A DNA stretch of 64,000 nucleotides. Source: Voacanga thouarsii. Lineage: Eukaryota > Streptophyta > Magnoliopsida > Gentianales > Apocynaceae. Shown piece after piece: positions 1 to 11,340 of the stretch. The stretch covers positions 758,001 through 822,000 of the forward strand of contig JANUWF010001060.1 in NCBI GenBank assembly GCA_026120185.1, given 5' to 3'. The translations under genes were made by a program, and so were the position numbers. The notes under the pieces were generated by a model. That model did not search any database. It had not been told where the DNA came from and saw only the letters and a list, made by a program, of their open reading frames with translations. The stretch's first letter is position 1. Each line of letters starts with the position of its first letter.

Positions 1-739
1 TTTTCCAGTTTTTCAATTCATATGAATGTTTCACAATTTTTTCCACAATCTTTCCTTTTAAAGATCTTTTATCAATTCACATTCCTCTTCACAACTCTAA
101 GCTAAGCAAAATTTAAACTCATAATATAAGAGTTAGCCAATAAATTTTTCCCATATTCCATATATCCTCCATATTCAAACTAGATAGGTCAAATAACGTT
201 CAAACACCAATGAATAAATAAGATTAATCAAAATTCTCAAACCTTGCAAAATATCCTATCCAACAAAACCAATTTCATAAAATCCACCAAATGATGACAA
301 AGAATCATATCTAAGTAAGAAAAAGAATTATATCATTACTAATAAATGAAAACTATTGAAATTTTAAAATATTTTCACCCTCAAAAAATGATATGGAAAA
401 ATATCTTCAACCTCATTCTCCTTCCCATACTTAAATTGGACATTATCCTCAATGACCAAAGATATAACAATAAAAGTACAACCAAGAAGACCAAAATTAA
501 TAAAGACGAAGAATAAAGTAGAGAAGATACTTTCATTACATCGTCGTGCTATCATGTTTGAATCCACCACAAGGAAGAGTCATTACAAGAGTACCTACTT
601 AAAAAGAAACAAACCAAAGAAAAATATAAAGCTAGAAAAAGAAAGCAAAAAGAAAAAAAAAAAGATACCTACAAGCAAAGGTCATTAAAATTCAAAAGAT
701 AAGAAATAACAGAAAATAAAAAAAATACAATAGAGTAAG
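1..739. other. AT-rich stretch with no recognisable gene
   Basis: No coding frame that resembles a known family is visible on either strand. The sequence is AT-rich, with A-runs around 650-665. It lies downstream, in element sense, of the minus-strand transposon ORF that ends at 740, so it is probably the 3' non-coding part of that element. The element's 3' LTR is not recognised here and would lie outside the window. Confidence 0.4.
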
Positions 740-1944
740 TCATGAGTCATCCTCATCATTATTGTCATCATTGTTAGCTACGTGACTGGAAGATGCACCA
801 ATAAATTGTTGGATCAAAGTGGCCAACTGTTGATCTTGAACATCCTGGTGGTGATGAATATCTGCAATGTTATCGCAAAGCTGGAGGACGATAGTCATTT
901 GGCTGTCTAACTGAGCCTCCACTCGTGCCACAAAATCAGTACGCGAATGAGAGCTAGTGGAATGAGGGGCAGCTCTATTGATGGTTCCTCTTCTTCCTCC
1001 TCATCGGGGGGAAGCTCCTCTCTTCCGGGGTACTGCACCTCATATGGCCTCCTCCATCTCTTGGCCTTTTCATCATAACGATACCCACACTGAACTAATG
1101 TATGCCTCATCACTAGGTCGTGGTCAGTAGTATGCTCACTCAGCTCTCCATCCATCTGCACTCCAAAGTCTCTTAGAATACGCATAATAACCAAAGGGAA
1201 TTTGAAGGCTTTGGCTGTAATATTAGAGGAAACAACCTCTCGCATAGAGTGAATGATAATTGGGGCAAGGGAAATAGGCTCATTTTTTCTCATCTTATCC
1301 AGAATATAAAGGTCAAGAACCCTAGACTCATTGAAGCAACTAGCTTTAGGATAGACGTTGAAAGCAAAAATATAGATTATAGCACACCATTAGGGCTCAA
1401 GATCATTGTTTGAAAAATAACCGGTTTGGCCTATTTGCCTTTTCCTCCTCAGGCAAAAACTATCCCTTATAGCCTTCATATCCTATATAGGCTCAAAAAT
1501 AACCTTTTGGTTATTATGGTCCATAGCAATCCACTGTCTCACATCATGGACTCCTAAAATTCTTGTTAGTCTAGTCCTGTCAAACTCAATGGGAATACCT
1601 TTTACTATTATAGAGATGATTTGGAGGTTATTTTTCTTTTTGTCCTGCATGTTAGCATAAAACTCTCTCACGCACACAGGATAATAAGCACCTTCCATTC
1701 TAATGAAGGCCTTCCACCCCAGGTGCCTAAATATAGTAGAAAACTCTAGGGAATTGTCTAAAGAAAGCTTGTATCACTTTTCTACTATAACCTTATTGTG
1801 TTAGTGCTTGTCATACCAAATTTGACATATAGGATCAGCAAATTGGGTATGTTGGGTAGGTAGAGGTTCGAAGGAAGGTATGGAGGAAGATGCATCGCGA
1901 GCTCTCTTAACCCCCAATACTAACCCTCTAGGTCTTCTAGACAT
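740..1944 (-). pseudogene. Broken plant transposon-associated ORF (Transposase_32 / 'putative plant transposon protein' type)
   Basis: An ATG at 1944-1942 opens a frame starting MSRRPRGLVLG. It can be followed to a stop at 740-742 with at least three in-frame stops and one frame change near 930. The recognisable block covers about 1483-1698 (MEGAYYPVCVREFYANM, then a GIPIEFDRTRLTRILGV segment) and 907-1293 (PISLAPIIIHSMREV, then a Glu-rich tail). From knowledge of plant repeats, this arrangement matches a domain found in many plant LTR elements whose biochemical role is unknown. The C-terminal part (740-931) is a Gln/His-rich probable coiled coil ending in an Asn/Asp tail. It lies downstream of an Athila-type gag in the same orientation, where pol would be expected. 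Family assignment is by eye; the ORF is not functional as it stands. Confidence 0.6.
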
Positions 1945-3060
1945 GATGAAAGGGTGAAGAAAAATGGTAGAATAGAAAATTTTTAATTATTTCAACTCAC
2001 TCTTTACAACACAATCAATACTCAACTCTTAACCGTCTCGCTATTACACCACCACCAACTTAACACAAAACACCACAAAATAGTCAATAAAACACTACTC
2101 AACCTCCTCCAAACCGGCAAGAAAGATAGCCATATGCCAATCTAAACACAATATCAATATTCTTGATTAAATCCACCATGCTCAATGTTGATCAATGAAT
2201 CAATGTACAGTTTAGAATTAGAATGCTTAATTAGCCATGCCATTTATATCATAATGGAAATCTCATAATCACAAGGCTAAGTTAAACATGAACAACTAGC
2301 CTATATAAAAATTACTTATAAAGAATGCATGCTCAATAACTTCCAAAAAGATGCAAAATCTCAATGGCATTAACCATAAATATCAATTACATTCTCATGC
2401 CAAGGAAAACTTAAAGAAAGCAATATTACCAATCAAATCCTTTACCTAAAAACATATTCAAGAATTTTCACCCAAAAATGCATAGAAAAATACCCAAAAT
2501 TCATACCACAAAAAATTAAACCGTAGAAAGTATAGAAAAATCATACCACAATGATCTCTCATGTATGAGCAATGATGTTATGTAAAAAGATGGAAGAAAT
2601 CGTGCCCTAATTGGAAGGATTGAAAAATGGGTTTTAGAGGAAACGATTGGATTTTTCTTTGTTTTGATCCTAACTTTCAAGATCAAAGTGAGGATTGTGT
2701 GTTTGGAAAGTGTTTTAGAGGTGTAAAAAGTGACCCAGCGGTGTTCTGGAGTTGAACTTGACGATGGGTTGAGAGAAAATTTGAGAGGGATGAAAATGTT
2801 TTGAAAAAAATGGCCAAGAAGGCTGGTTTTAGTGTGGCAATCGAATGGGCTTGGTGCTAGGCTCAAGGACTGGGCCTGGCGCCATACCTGTTCTGTCCGC
2901 CATTGCTGTCGGGCCAGTACCGGCCCGGTGCTAGGTCAGCTCTAGCCAAAAATCACATTTTTTTCTGGAATTTAATACAATTAAAAGAAAAGAATAGAAA
3001 CTCATGAAAAGAATATAGTCTAATAATAAAAAAGAACAGTCAAATGAATGAAAACAAACA
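1945..3060 (-). other. Non-coding leader between gag remnant and downstream transposon ORF
   Basis: No convincing coding sequence is present. A GC-rich block at about 2865-2945 contains GGCGCC, GGCCCGG and a CTGTTCTG tail. It resembles the palindromic blocks in the LTR at 4724-6240 and the other GC modules in this window. The rest is AT-rich. It may be a transcription leader for the ORF that starts at 1944, or a fragment of a further LTR. Confidence 0.35.
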
Positions 3061-3099
3061 AGAATTAAAAAGATGTCCAAAAACTAAATCAATTCAAAA

Positions 3100-4450
3100 T
3101 CAGTCTTTCCCACGGTCTTGGTTAAGTGAGTTGGTCTCCGTGTTGCCTAGAAGTGATCCCGTTTGATGATCACTAAGAAGTTTGGCTAGCTGTCCAATTT
3201 GACCTTCAATGTTGCGCATGGGCGCCTCCAAGTTTCTCATGGTTGCATCGACTCCTTGGAACCGTATTTTTGTTCCACTTACCAATTGGTTAACCAGTTC
3301 CTCCAAGACTGGTTTAGTCACTGGGTCATTATATGGTAGTGTTGGTTGAGTCCTTTGCATCCCAAAATTTGAAGAAGCTTGTCGAGGTTGGTTTTGATTA
3401 ACCTGGGTTGTAAGTATTGCTATAAGGATTATTACTTTGCCTACCATTCCCTACAAACGCCGCTTGTTCTAATACTTCTTGTGAAGACCCCATATTTTAG
3501 CACTCATGGTTTGAATGCCTTTTCCTATAAAAATCATAATTCACATTCATGACCTGCCCTTGGGAAGGAGGTATCACCAATTGATCCATTTTTGCGTGAG
3601 GGCTTCCATCTTTGCTTCTAATGCAGCCATTGCATCTACCTTCTATACTTCATGTACATGAGCTCTAGATCGTGAACTACCCCAGACATAGTCATTTGTA
3701 GCCAAATTTTTAATCAAATCAAATACCTCTTTCGGGGTTTTGGAATTGACGGAGCCTCTTGAAGATGCATCAAATAATTGCCTCGTGGGAAAGCCCAACC
3801 TACTGTGAAAGATTTGTATCTGCATTACAAATTCAAATCCATGGTGAGAACATTTTCTTAGCATTTCCTTAAACCTCTCCCAACACTCATAAAGGCTTTC
3901 GGCCTCTAATTGTTGGAAGACAAAAATGTCAGTCCTAATTTTGGATATTTTAGCTGGTGAGAAATATTTGGCCAAGAATTTTTTAGCTAAGACATTCCAA
4001 GTAGTAATGGATCTGGTGGGTAAAGATTTTAACTATGATTTTGCTCAATCTCTCAAGGAAAAGGGGAAAGTCTTAGTTTGATGGCATCCTTAGAAATACC
4101 ATTCATTTTAAATGTGTCACAAATTTCTAGAAAGCTCGCAAGATGGGCATTAGGATCTTCCTCAGGTAACTCATCAAATTGAACCATGTTCTGGATCATT
4201 TGGATCACGTTGGGGTTTTTCTCAAAATTATTAGCCTCTATCCTAGGCCTTGTGATACTAGAGCCCGTACCTGAGATTGTAGGTTTGACAAAGTCATTCA
4301 TAATCTGCCTATTAACTTTACCGTTACCACTATTGTTGGGTTGATTTACCTCTATTTCTTTCTTTATCCTTTCGCTTACAACCTTACAAACCTTGGTGAG
4401 AGTTCTCTCGATTTTCGAATCAAGATCGACTATATCGGTGTTGGATCATC
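3100..4450 (-). pseudogene. gag: Athila-type Ty3/gypsy gag remnant
   Basis: Three conceptual pieces in element order (4301-4053, 3975-3643, 3447-3100) form an Athila-like capsid/gag. They begin with a leader segment NDFVKPTISGTG, then a block containing FDELPEEDPNAHLASFLEICDTF that is typical of gypsy gag N-terminal domains. The Retrotrans_gag region follows, with FSPAKISKIRTDIFVFQQL, ESLYECWERFKEMLRKC and a PKEVFDLIKNLA segment. The last piece has short coiled-coil-like repeats (MRNLEAPMRNIEGQIGQLAKLL). Frames change between pieces and there is a stop soon after the last one, so the gene is dead. No protease or polymerase follows; the next coding sequence downstream is the unrelated ORF at 1944-740. 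It sits just after the decayed primer site at 4700-4717, as gag should. Confidence 0.75.
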
Positions 4451-4699
4451 GGGTCATAAACTAAGAACAAGGTCTACCTAAGACAAAAAATTGTGAGATT
4501 ATAGAATTTACAATTTAGACAATTTACAACAGAAGTTATGAGGAATTACAATGTATAGAGATATTAAAGTACAAGTATACAAAAAAAAAACAAAATATAG
4601 TAGCTAGTCATACAAGGAACATATATACATATGTACATACAGACATATAAACACACAAATATGGTTAAATCAACAAAATCTAAGTTTTCATGATATTAT

Positions 4700-4717
4700 T
4701 CTCTAGCAGTAGTGCTA
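4700..4717 (-). promoter_or_regulatory. Decayed primer-binding site (tRNA-Asp type, Athila)
   Basis: Read on the minus strand, the 18 bases just inside the LTR end are TAGCACTACTGCTAGAGA. They align to the Athila-type primer site complementary to tRNA-Asp, with most differences being G-to-A or C-to-T. The position, a few bases past the LTR terminus CGCATCA, is right for a primer site. Confidence 0.6.
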
Positions 4718-4723
4718 AAAACT

Positions 4724-6240
4724 TGATGCGTAAATTTTAGATGCATAAAAATTATCAAATTTAAATCCATCCCTTAGTCAAGTTTTAATTAAAACATTAA
4801 TCTCAAAATACATATGTGAGCAAGTATATTCATCGCAAGCATAGCATAGAGAATTAATGAGTATCAATCCTCAAAGGAACAAGTACACACTAATCACTTT
4901 TCATTTATTGTTTAACCGACCAAATAAAGTAGTAAGATAAAAATAAGAAAAATAAAAAAATATATACAACTTAAGGATGTGAAAATATGCAGTTTAGACA
5001 AAAGCTTTTGAAAACATAATAATAATCACTTAGCCAATATCACAATCAATTATTTTCTTGGTCTCTTGAAGGATTTAATATAGACCTATTTCATTTGCAA
5101 TCCATGAAATCACTATCTTTTAGTTAAATTAGTGAACATATTCTATCTCGACTAACTTATCCAAAAGATGCATTAAAATCAATCCTCATATAAACCCCTA
5201 TATTCTAGGTGAATTAAAATATGAAATTAGTCAATGAATCCATATTCTAACAATTATCAATTAACCTTTGATTACCTATATCCTAGACAATCAACCCATT
5301 TTTCAAGCAAGTTAAGAGATAATAAATATGAAACTAATTAATTATAGTTATTACTAACCTCTTTTTCAAGCAACTTAATAACAAAAATCAATCAACCAAC
5401 TCCGTAAGAAAAATAAGCAATCAAATACCAAGATAAGTAATGAATTGATCAAAATACTAAATTAATCAATAAATCATGAATTATAAAAATAATGTCAAAT
5501 TACAATGGAAATATTGAATACATGATTGTTTAAAGAAAAGAAAACAAAGGTAAAAGAAAGCACTGATAGACAAGTCTTTCTTCCTCCTTGAAGACTCTAT
5601 TGAACAATCCTCCTTAATTGGGTGAATTTCTTCTTCAATGAGTGGTTTGAATTTAAGCTCTTAGATCCACACCCACATGTATATATATATATCTTCCCTT
5701 GTATTTTCTTGTACTTTTATAGGTCTCTTGGATGCTAAATTCGTGGTTTAAGAAGTCTTGGCCAAGTGGGATTCAGAAAATACCAAAATTATTATAAAAT
5801 TCCTAATTTCATGTACAGAATATTCACCTTCCATACCGTACTTGGCGTCAGGTACCTTCGACCCACCTGGCGCTAGGTGCACTCTGTTCTTCTCCTATTT
5901 TTGCTCTGTTCTCATCGGCAAACAGAATGGACCTGACGCCAGGTACCCTTGCCAGACCTGGCGCCAGGTCTGTTCTGGTTTCTCCTAGAAAGCTGCTCGA
6001 ATCCCTTTGCTAGACCAGAATGGACCCAGTGCTTGGTCTCTTGGCTGGGCCTAGCATTAGGTACATTCTGGAATTGTTTACTTTCTGCTCGATTTTAACT
6101 TAAATCTGCACAAATTTACCAAAAATATTTTTCACAAGCAAACTGTTAAATAGGAAGGAATATGCCTAATTATTAGAATAAATGTATTACAAAACAACCA
6201 CAAATAACTAGAAAAATAATGGTGATTTTAGCCCCTATCA
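4724..6240 (-). mobile_element. 5' LTR of minus-strand Athila-type Ty3/gypsy element
   Basis: In minus orientation the repeat begins TGATAGGGGCTAAAATC at 6240 and ends with CGCATCA at 4724, giving 1,517 bp. These are familiar ends for Athila-type LTRs. The primer site and gag follow directly. A TATA-like TATAAAAG lies at 5721-5714 and a TA-rich stretch at 5680-5692. Upstream of these, in U3, lies an array of palindromic GGCGCC-type motifs (5841-6063). The matching 3' LTR is not seen in the window. Confidence 0.75.
5841..6063. repeat. Array of about six palindromic ACCTGGCGCCAGGT-like motifs in U3
   Basis: Copies lie at about 5841-5855, 5864-5879, 5929-5946, 5953-5972, 6018-6038 and 6049-6063. 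The copy at 5953-5972, CAGACCTGGCGCCAGGTCTG, is a perfect 20-bp palindrome. The others differ mainly by C-to-T or G-to-A changes in the core (GGCGTC, GGCGCT, GACGCC, AGTGCT, AGCATT). Several are followed on the plus strand by TCTGTTCT-like text. Confidence 0.8.
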
Positions 6241-7390
6241 GAATGATAGACAGGAGTTGTTTTAGAGTGGGATTGAAGATCTTCAAGAAAGAGTAGACAA
6301 CATGCACCAGTTTGTATTGGGACAAGTCAGTATGTAGCATATTAAAGGTTTTTCAAGGAGTACTATAAATAGATCCTATTGATGTCTTGTCAAATGGTGA
6401 AACAAGTAAGGGGAGAGCCACTCTTAAGCCCTAAAACACCAAGGTGGAGCTCAAGAAAGAATCTAAGTCTCCATTAGAAGAAAAAAGAGTATCTTCAAGA
6501 GAAAATTGCAAGAGGAAGAAGAGATCAACCTATCCATGAGTTTAGTTTCTCTTCCCTTATCTTTCCTTGTTGATTTTGATTGCACTTTTGTTGATTGTGA
6601 TGTATTTAAATGGTTGAAACCTTATTTTGTTCCATCTTGACGTCTATTTGAGTTATTTACAATTTATTTTGGGTTTTCAATCACTTGTTGTGTATTGTGT
6701 ATTTATATTGGTCGGGTTTTCTTGTCTTAATGATTTTGAGAGAATAAGAAAGGATTTAGAGGCTCAATTAGTATATTTATTTTGTGGGTTTCTCTTCAAT
6801 CGCCTCGAGAGTAGGGTTTGAGGGTAAGAACTACGTGATTGAAGGGTTGTGAGGTTGCCTAGAGATAAAGGCTTCATTTCTCCCAAACTAGATAGGTAAT
6901 GGATCTTAATGCCTCTTATGATTGATTAGTGAAGTGGAGATACCCACCAATTGATATAAAAGTAAGTGGCTCATAACTTGAGAGAGAAGGTGTGTGTGCC
7001 TTATATGAGATTATCCATTGGTGCTTTATTTAAGTTGTTAATTAGCTAATTTAGGTAGTTAAGGTTTGACTTAATTTGGGAGATTCTATTTACTTGCATT
7101 ACTTATCTCTTCCTTTCTTTTATTGGTCTTGATAACTTTGGGTGAATTCTAATGTGATAGGGTTAGCTAATTCCCTTAATGGTTCGTCAATTTTCCCTAG
7201 ATGAATGAAGTGTTGACCAAACACTGAGATAATAGTATAGTAAAAGTACTTGCCACCTTATCCAAGGGAAAGGATATTTACCATTAGAACTCTATGCTAC
7301 ACGATGGTTATACTTGCCCAAATGTGTATTGTATATGAGTGATTTTGGTATTTTATGTTTAAACTTGATTAATTTGTGCGAATTGTGTTG
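6241..7390 (+). mobile_element. LTR-like remnant of another gypsy element
   Basis: No intact gene is present. A short segment at 6241-6340 encodes a heptad-like peptide (ELFQSGIEDLQERVDNM) that resembles the end of a gag coiled coil. TATAAATAG follows at 6364-6372. The text around 6480-6560, a purine-rich stretch then a CTATCCATGAGTTT segment, resembles the equivalent part of the LTR at 7391-9167 (about 7930-7980). I read it as an old, partial, plus-oriented LTR remnant; its ends are not resolved. Confidence 0.4.
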
Positions 7391-9167
7391 GAATTTATAG
7401 TGCCTAAATTTGTCTATATTTTCCTAGTTATTTGAGGTTATTTTGTGATCCTTTTGATTTAATGACTAGCCATTTCCATTCTTATTTGATATTTTGCTTG
7501 TAGAAAGTGTTCATGGTAAATTTGTATAGAAATTGGATGGTTTGGAGAAAAATTGTAGATTTTCAAAGGTGAACCGCCGCTGCCTAAAGTAGTTGAACTA
7601 GTCGTGATTCTATTCTAAAAAAACAAAGGAAAACAGAGTAGAATCGAAGCAAACTAAAGCTGGACTGGCGCCGGTCCAGGCGAAGTGACCCGGCACTGAC
7701 CCTACTTTGTTAAGGCGGTTCAGAGTTCTTTTTCAAATCAAATTGGGAATTGCCTAAGAAGTTCACTTATTTCCAATCTGTACTCGGCCCAAGACTTTTG
7801 AAAGACTATTTTTAGCAACCAAGAGGCCTATTTAATCGAGAACAAGTGAAGATTACTACGTGAATTCAAGAAATAAAAGCTACATTCATTCATTAAAGGG
7901 GAATTCATCACTCGAAAGAGCATTGTTTCACGGAGGTTATCGAAGGAGGAAGAAGAGAGCTTATCTATGAGTTTTTTCCAAGACCATTGTTTTCTTTTTC
8001 TTTGAACAATTATGAAATTAATGTTTTAATTATAGTTGAATGTTATTTTCGGATTCATGATAGTGTAATTTATTTAATCTTTGATTAATTAGTTGTTATT
8101 CTTGATATTTGATTACTTATTTTTCTTTGGTAGATTGATGAAGTTGATTTCTTTCTAATGGACCTGGAAAACGAAGTTAGATTTTGTTTAATTTAATTAA
8201 TTCTATATAATTATTATCTTAACTGGATTGAAAAAGAAGGTTAAGAATTAAATTTAAGTAATTAAAGGTTAGTTAATTTCACCTAGAGCATAGGATCATT
8301 GGCTAATTTTATATTTATATTGCCTAGATTATAAGGATATTCATGAGGAATGAGTTTAATGCATTTCTTTCGTTATGTTGGTTTGATTAGAAAATCTGCT
8401 AATTTAATTAAGAAATAGTGATTCCATAGATTGAGAAAAAAGTGGATTATATCTTTATTCCTTTATGATACCAAGACAATAATTGATTGTGATAAGTATT
8501 AGATAGTTCATATCATGTTCTCAAGAATAACTATTTAATCACATATTTTTCTCTTCAAGAGTTGTGTATATATTTTGTCTTTATTTATTTTTTATTTTTT
8601 TATTCTTTATCAATCTAATGGGTAGGTTAAACATTGAATAAAAAGTAATTAGTGTGTACTTGTTCATTGAAGATTGATACTTGTTAATGCCTTATATTAT
8701 AGTTAATGATGAGTGTACTTGCTTATATGTGTAATTTGAGATTAATATTTTAATTTAAACTTGATTGGAAATGAATACAAGATTGCATGATTTTTATATA
8801 CCCAAATTTAACGCATCAGCAATATATGTAAAAATGTACTATATATCCCTGTATTTTAGAAATTAATAAAATACTACATTCATTAATGATTGTTTACTTA
8901 TATATATTTGCACATTAAATGTCTAAGTGTATCAATAAGCAATGTGTAGATTATGAGTTATTAACACACAAGCAAAAAAATTATTCTTGATCGATAGTTA
9001 AAGTTAGGCATTTTATCAAGATTTAGATCATTACACTATAATTTCTTAATAGAGAATTGTTTATCTTTAACCAGTCAGTAGTCCTCTCACGTCAATAGTG
9101 TAAGGAATATGTAGAACTAGACCACACGATAATAATTTTTATAAAAGTACTGTAATAAATAAATATT
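7391..9167 (+). mobile_element. 5' LTR copy of plus-strand Athila-type element
   Basis: This 1.78-kb stretch repeats at 14270-16071 in the same orientation; landmarks such as TTTGCTTGTAGAAAGT recur in order. Visually the copies are roughly 85-90% alike with small indels, so the insertion is old. The canonical end (ACGCATCA) is reached near 8817, but homology between the copies runs about 350 bp further. A GC block (GGACTGGCGCCGGTCC) lies near 7663-7680. The protease remnant follows almost at once, with no primer site or gag. Confidence 0.7.
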
Positions 9168-9198
9168 AGAAACAAATGGAGATTGGAAGCACTATCCA

Positions 9199-9643
9199 TT
9201 GTGGTGTTAAATGAAGAATATTCTACTATTCTGCAAGACGAAGAAGTTTGCCTCCAAAAGAAAACGATCCAGGGAGTTTCTCTATTCCTTGCCTTGTTGG
9301 TGGTCTTACATTTGGCAGTGCATTAGTTAACTTATGTGCTAGCATAATTCTTTTACCATATAAAAGTTTCAAAAAGTTAAGCCTAGGTGAACCTCAACCC
9401 ACTAGGATGAGCATTCAATTAGCTGATAGATCCATTAAATATCCTAGAAGAATAGTAAGATATGTACTTGTCAAGTTAGATAGGTTTATATTTTCTGTAG
9501 ATTTTGTGATTCTTAGCATGGATAAAGACTCTAAAGTCCCTATAATCCTAGAGAGACCCATCCTAGCGACTGCTAAAGCTTTGATTAATGTTCATTGGAG
9601 AAGGTTAACACTTAAAGTTGGGGATGAAGAGGTAATTATTTAA
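9199..9643 (+). pseudogene. Athila-type retropepsin (protease) remnant
   Basis: The open segment from 9248 contains PPKENDPGSFSIPCLVGGLTF followed by the protease flap and core (IQLADRSIKYPRRIVRYVLVKL, then VPIILERPILATAKALINVH), in the order seen in Athila-type aspartic proteases. The catalytic motif, normally D-L/T-G-A/S, reads NLCASIILLP: the aspartate is Asn and the glycine is Cys, so the enzyme would be inactive. The reading frame just upstream of 9248 is shifted. It abuts the 5' LTR copy, which shows that gag was deleted. The reverse transcriptase remnant follows. Confidence 0.7.
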
Positions 9644-10029
9644 ATTAACCAAGGCATTAAGCATCCCATATTTTTTGATGATTCTTATTTTACAATTGAT
9701 ATTCTTGATGACTCAATTTTGGATTTTGTGTAGGAATCATGGGATAATTCCTTTCTAGAGTTGATAAACACACAATCATCCATGGATATGGCAAAAGGGC
9801 TTGAATTGGGTAGTTTTGAGATAATTGAGAGACCTAGTTTAGGTTGATTAAATTCCTCTATTAATGAGCCGTCGAATCTAGAACTCAAGGATTTGCCCAA
9901 CCATTTGGAATATAAATTCTTAGCCAAGGAAGGAAAATTGCCAGTCATCATAGCAAAAAATCTTAACAGGGAACAAAAAGCCAAAATGGTAGACCTATTG
10001 GGAACATATAAGAGGGTAATTGCATGGAA

Positions 10030-11340
10030 TATCACTGATATTTAGCGAATGAACCCTTCCTTTTTCACTCATAAAATATTGCTAGAAAGAGGAGCAAAGC
10101 CTGTAGTGTAGCCCCAACGAAGGATAAACCCTAACATGAGGGATGTGATGAAAGGTGAGCTAATTAAGCTATTAGATTTAGACATCATTTATCCCATCTC
10201 AGATAGCATGTGGGTAAGTCCAACACAAGTAGTGCTAAAGAAAGGAGGAATGGCGGTAGCTTCCAATGATAAAAATGAGTTGATGCCCACAAGATTAGTA
10301 ACTGGTTAGAGGGTATGCATTAATTATAGATAATTAAATGAGGCAACTAAGAAGGATTGTTTCCCTCTCCATTTCATTGACCAAATATTGAAAAGGTTAG
10401 CCAGACATGAATTCTATTGTTTCTTAGACAGTTTTTTTCGGTTATTTCCAAATCCCCATAGCACTGGAGGATTAAGAAAAAATAACTTTTACATGTCCTT
10501 TTAGTACTTTTGCATATCATTGCATGCCTTTTGGTCTTTGCACTGGTCCAAAACTTTTTAAAGGTGCATGATGGCTATTTTTGAGGGACTTGTAGGAGAT
10601 ATCGTGGAGGTATTCATGGATGATTTATCTGTTTTTGGTGATTCTTTTGATCTATATTTGATAAATTTGGGGAAAGTGTTGCAAAGATGCGAGGAGATCA
10701 AACTTATGCTTAACTGGAAAAAATACCACTTTATGGTTCAAAAAGGTATTGTATTATGACACAAGATCTCAAGAAAATGTATTGATGTTGATAGAGCAAA
10801 AATTGAAGCAATTGAGAAACTTTCTCCTCCTACTCCGATAAAAGCTATTCGAAGCTTCCTTGGTCATGTAGGTTTCTATAGGAGGTTTATCCTTGATTTT
10901 TCAAAAAATTCTAAACCTTTTACTTCATTACTCAATGAAAAATATTAATTTTGGTGCTATGTTCAATTTTGATGAAAAATGTTTCAATGCTTTTAATGTA
11001 CTCAAAGAAAAATTGATCAATTCTCCCATTTTAATTGCACCGGATTAGTCTCTTCCTTTTAAACTAATGCGTGATGCAAGTGATTATGTAGTAGGCATGG
11101 TACTTGGACAAAGGAGGAGCAAGAATTTTCAGCCCATCTACCATGCAAGCAAGACTTTGACGGCTTCACAAGAAAACTACACCACAACAGAAAAAGAATT
11201 GTTTACTATAGTGTTTGCTTTTGACAAATTCCGTACTTATATTATTTTGTCTAAAGTTATTGTGTATACTGATCATTCCGCTCTTAAATACCTTCTTACC
11301 AAGCATGATTCCAAACTAAGATTAATTAGATGAATTTTAT
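10030..11340 (+). pseudogene. Athila-type reverse transcriptase and RNase H remnant
   Basis: Gypsy RT can be followed from the NPSFFTHKILLERGAKP segment (about 10050), through KGELIKLLDLDIIYPISDSMWVSP and a degenerate INYR motif, to the catalytic loop VFMDDLSVFGDSF (about 10608-10650), where the Met-Asp-Asp core survives. The thumb/connection part includes AIEKLSPPTPIKAIRSFLGH and FYRRFI. RNase H begins near 11067 (MRDASDYVVGMVLGQR; YTTTEKELFTIVFAFDKF; VYTDHSALKYLL). Several stops and frameshifts interrupt it (for example near 10106, 10306, 10757 and 10946). The order RT-RNase H-integrase is the Ty3/gypsy order. Confidence 0.85.

Noticed and set aside
2516..2866. Open frame of 116 codons on the minus strand
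   Set aside because: Low-complexity composition with no family similarity; it lies in the leader of the transposon ORF.
5841..6063. Regularly spaced palindromes considered as a CRISPR-like array
   Set aside because: Spacing is irregular, the DNA is a plant LTR, and there are no cas genes.
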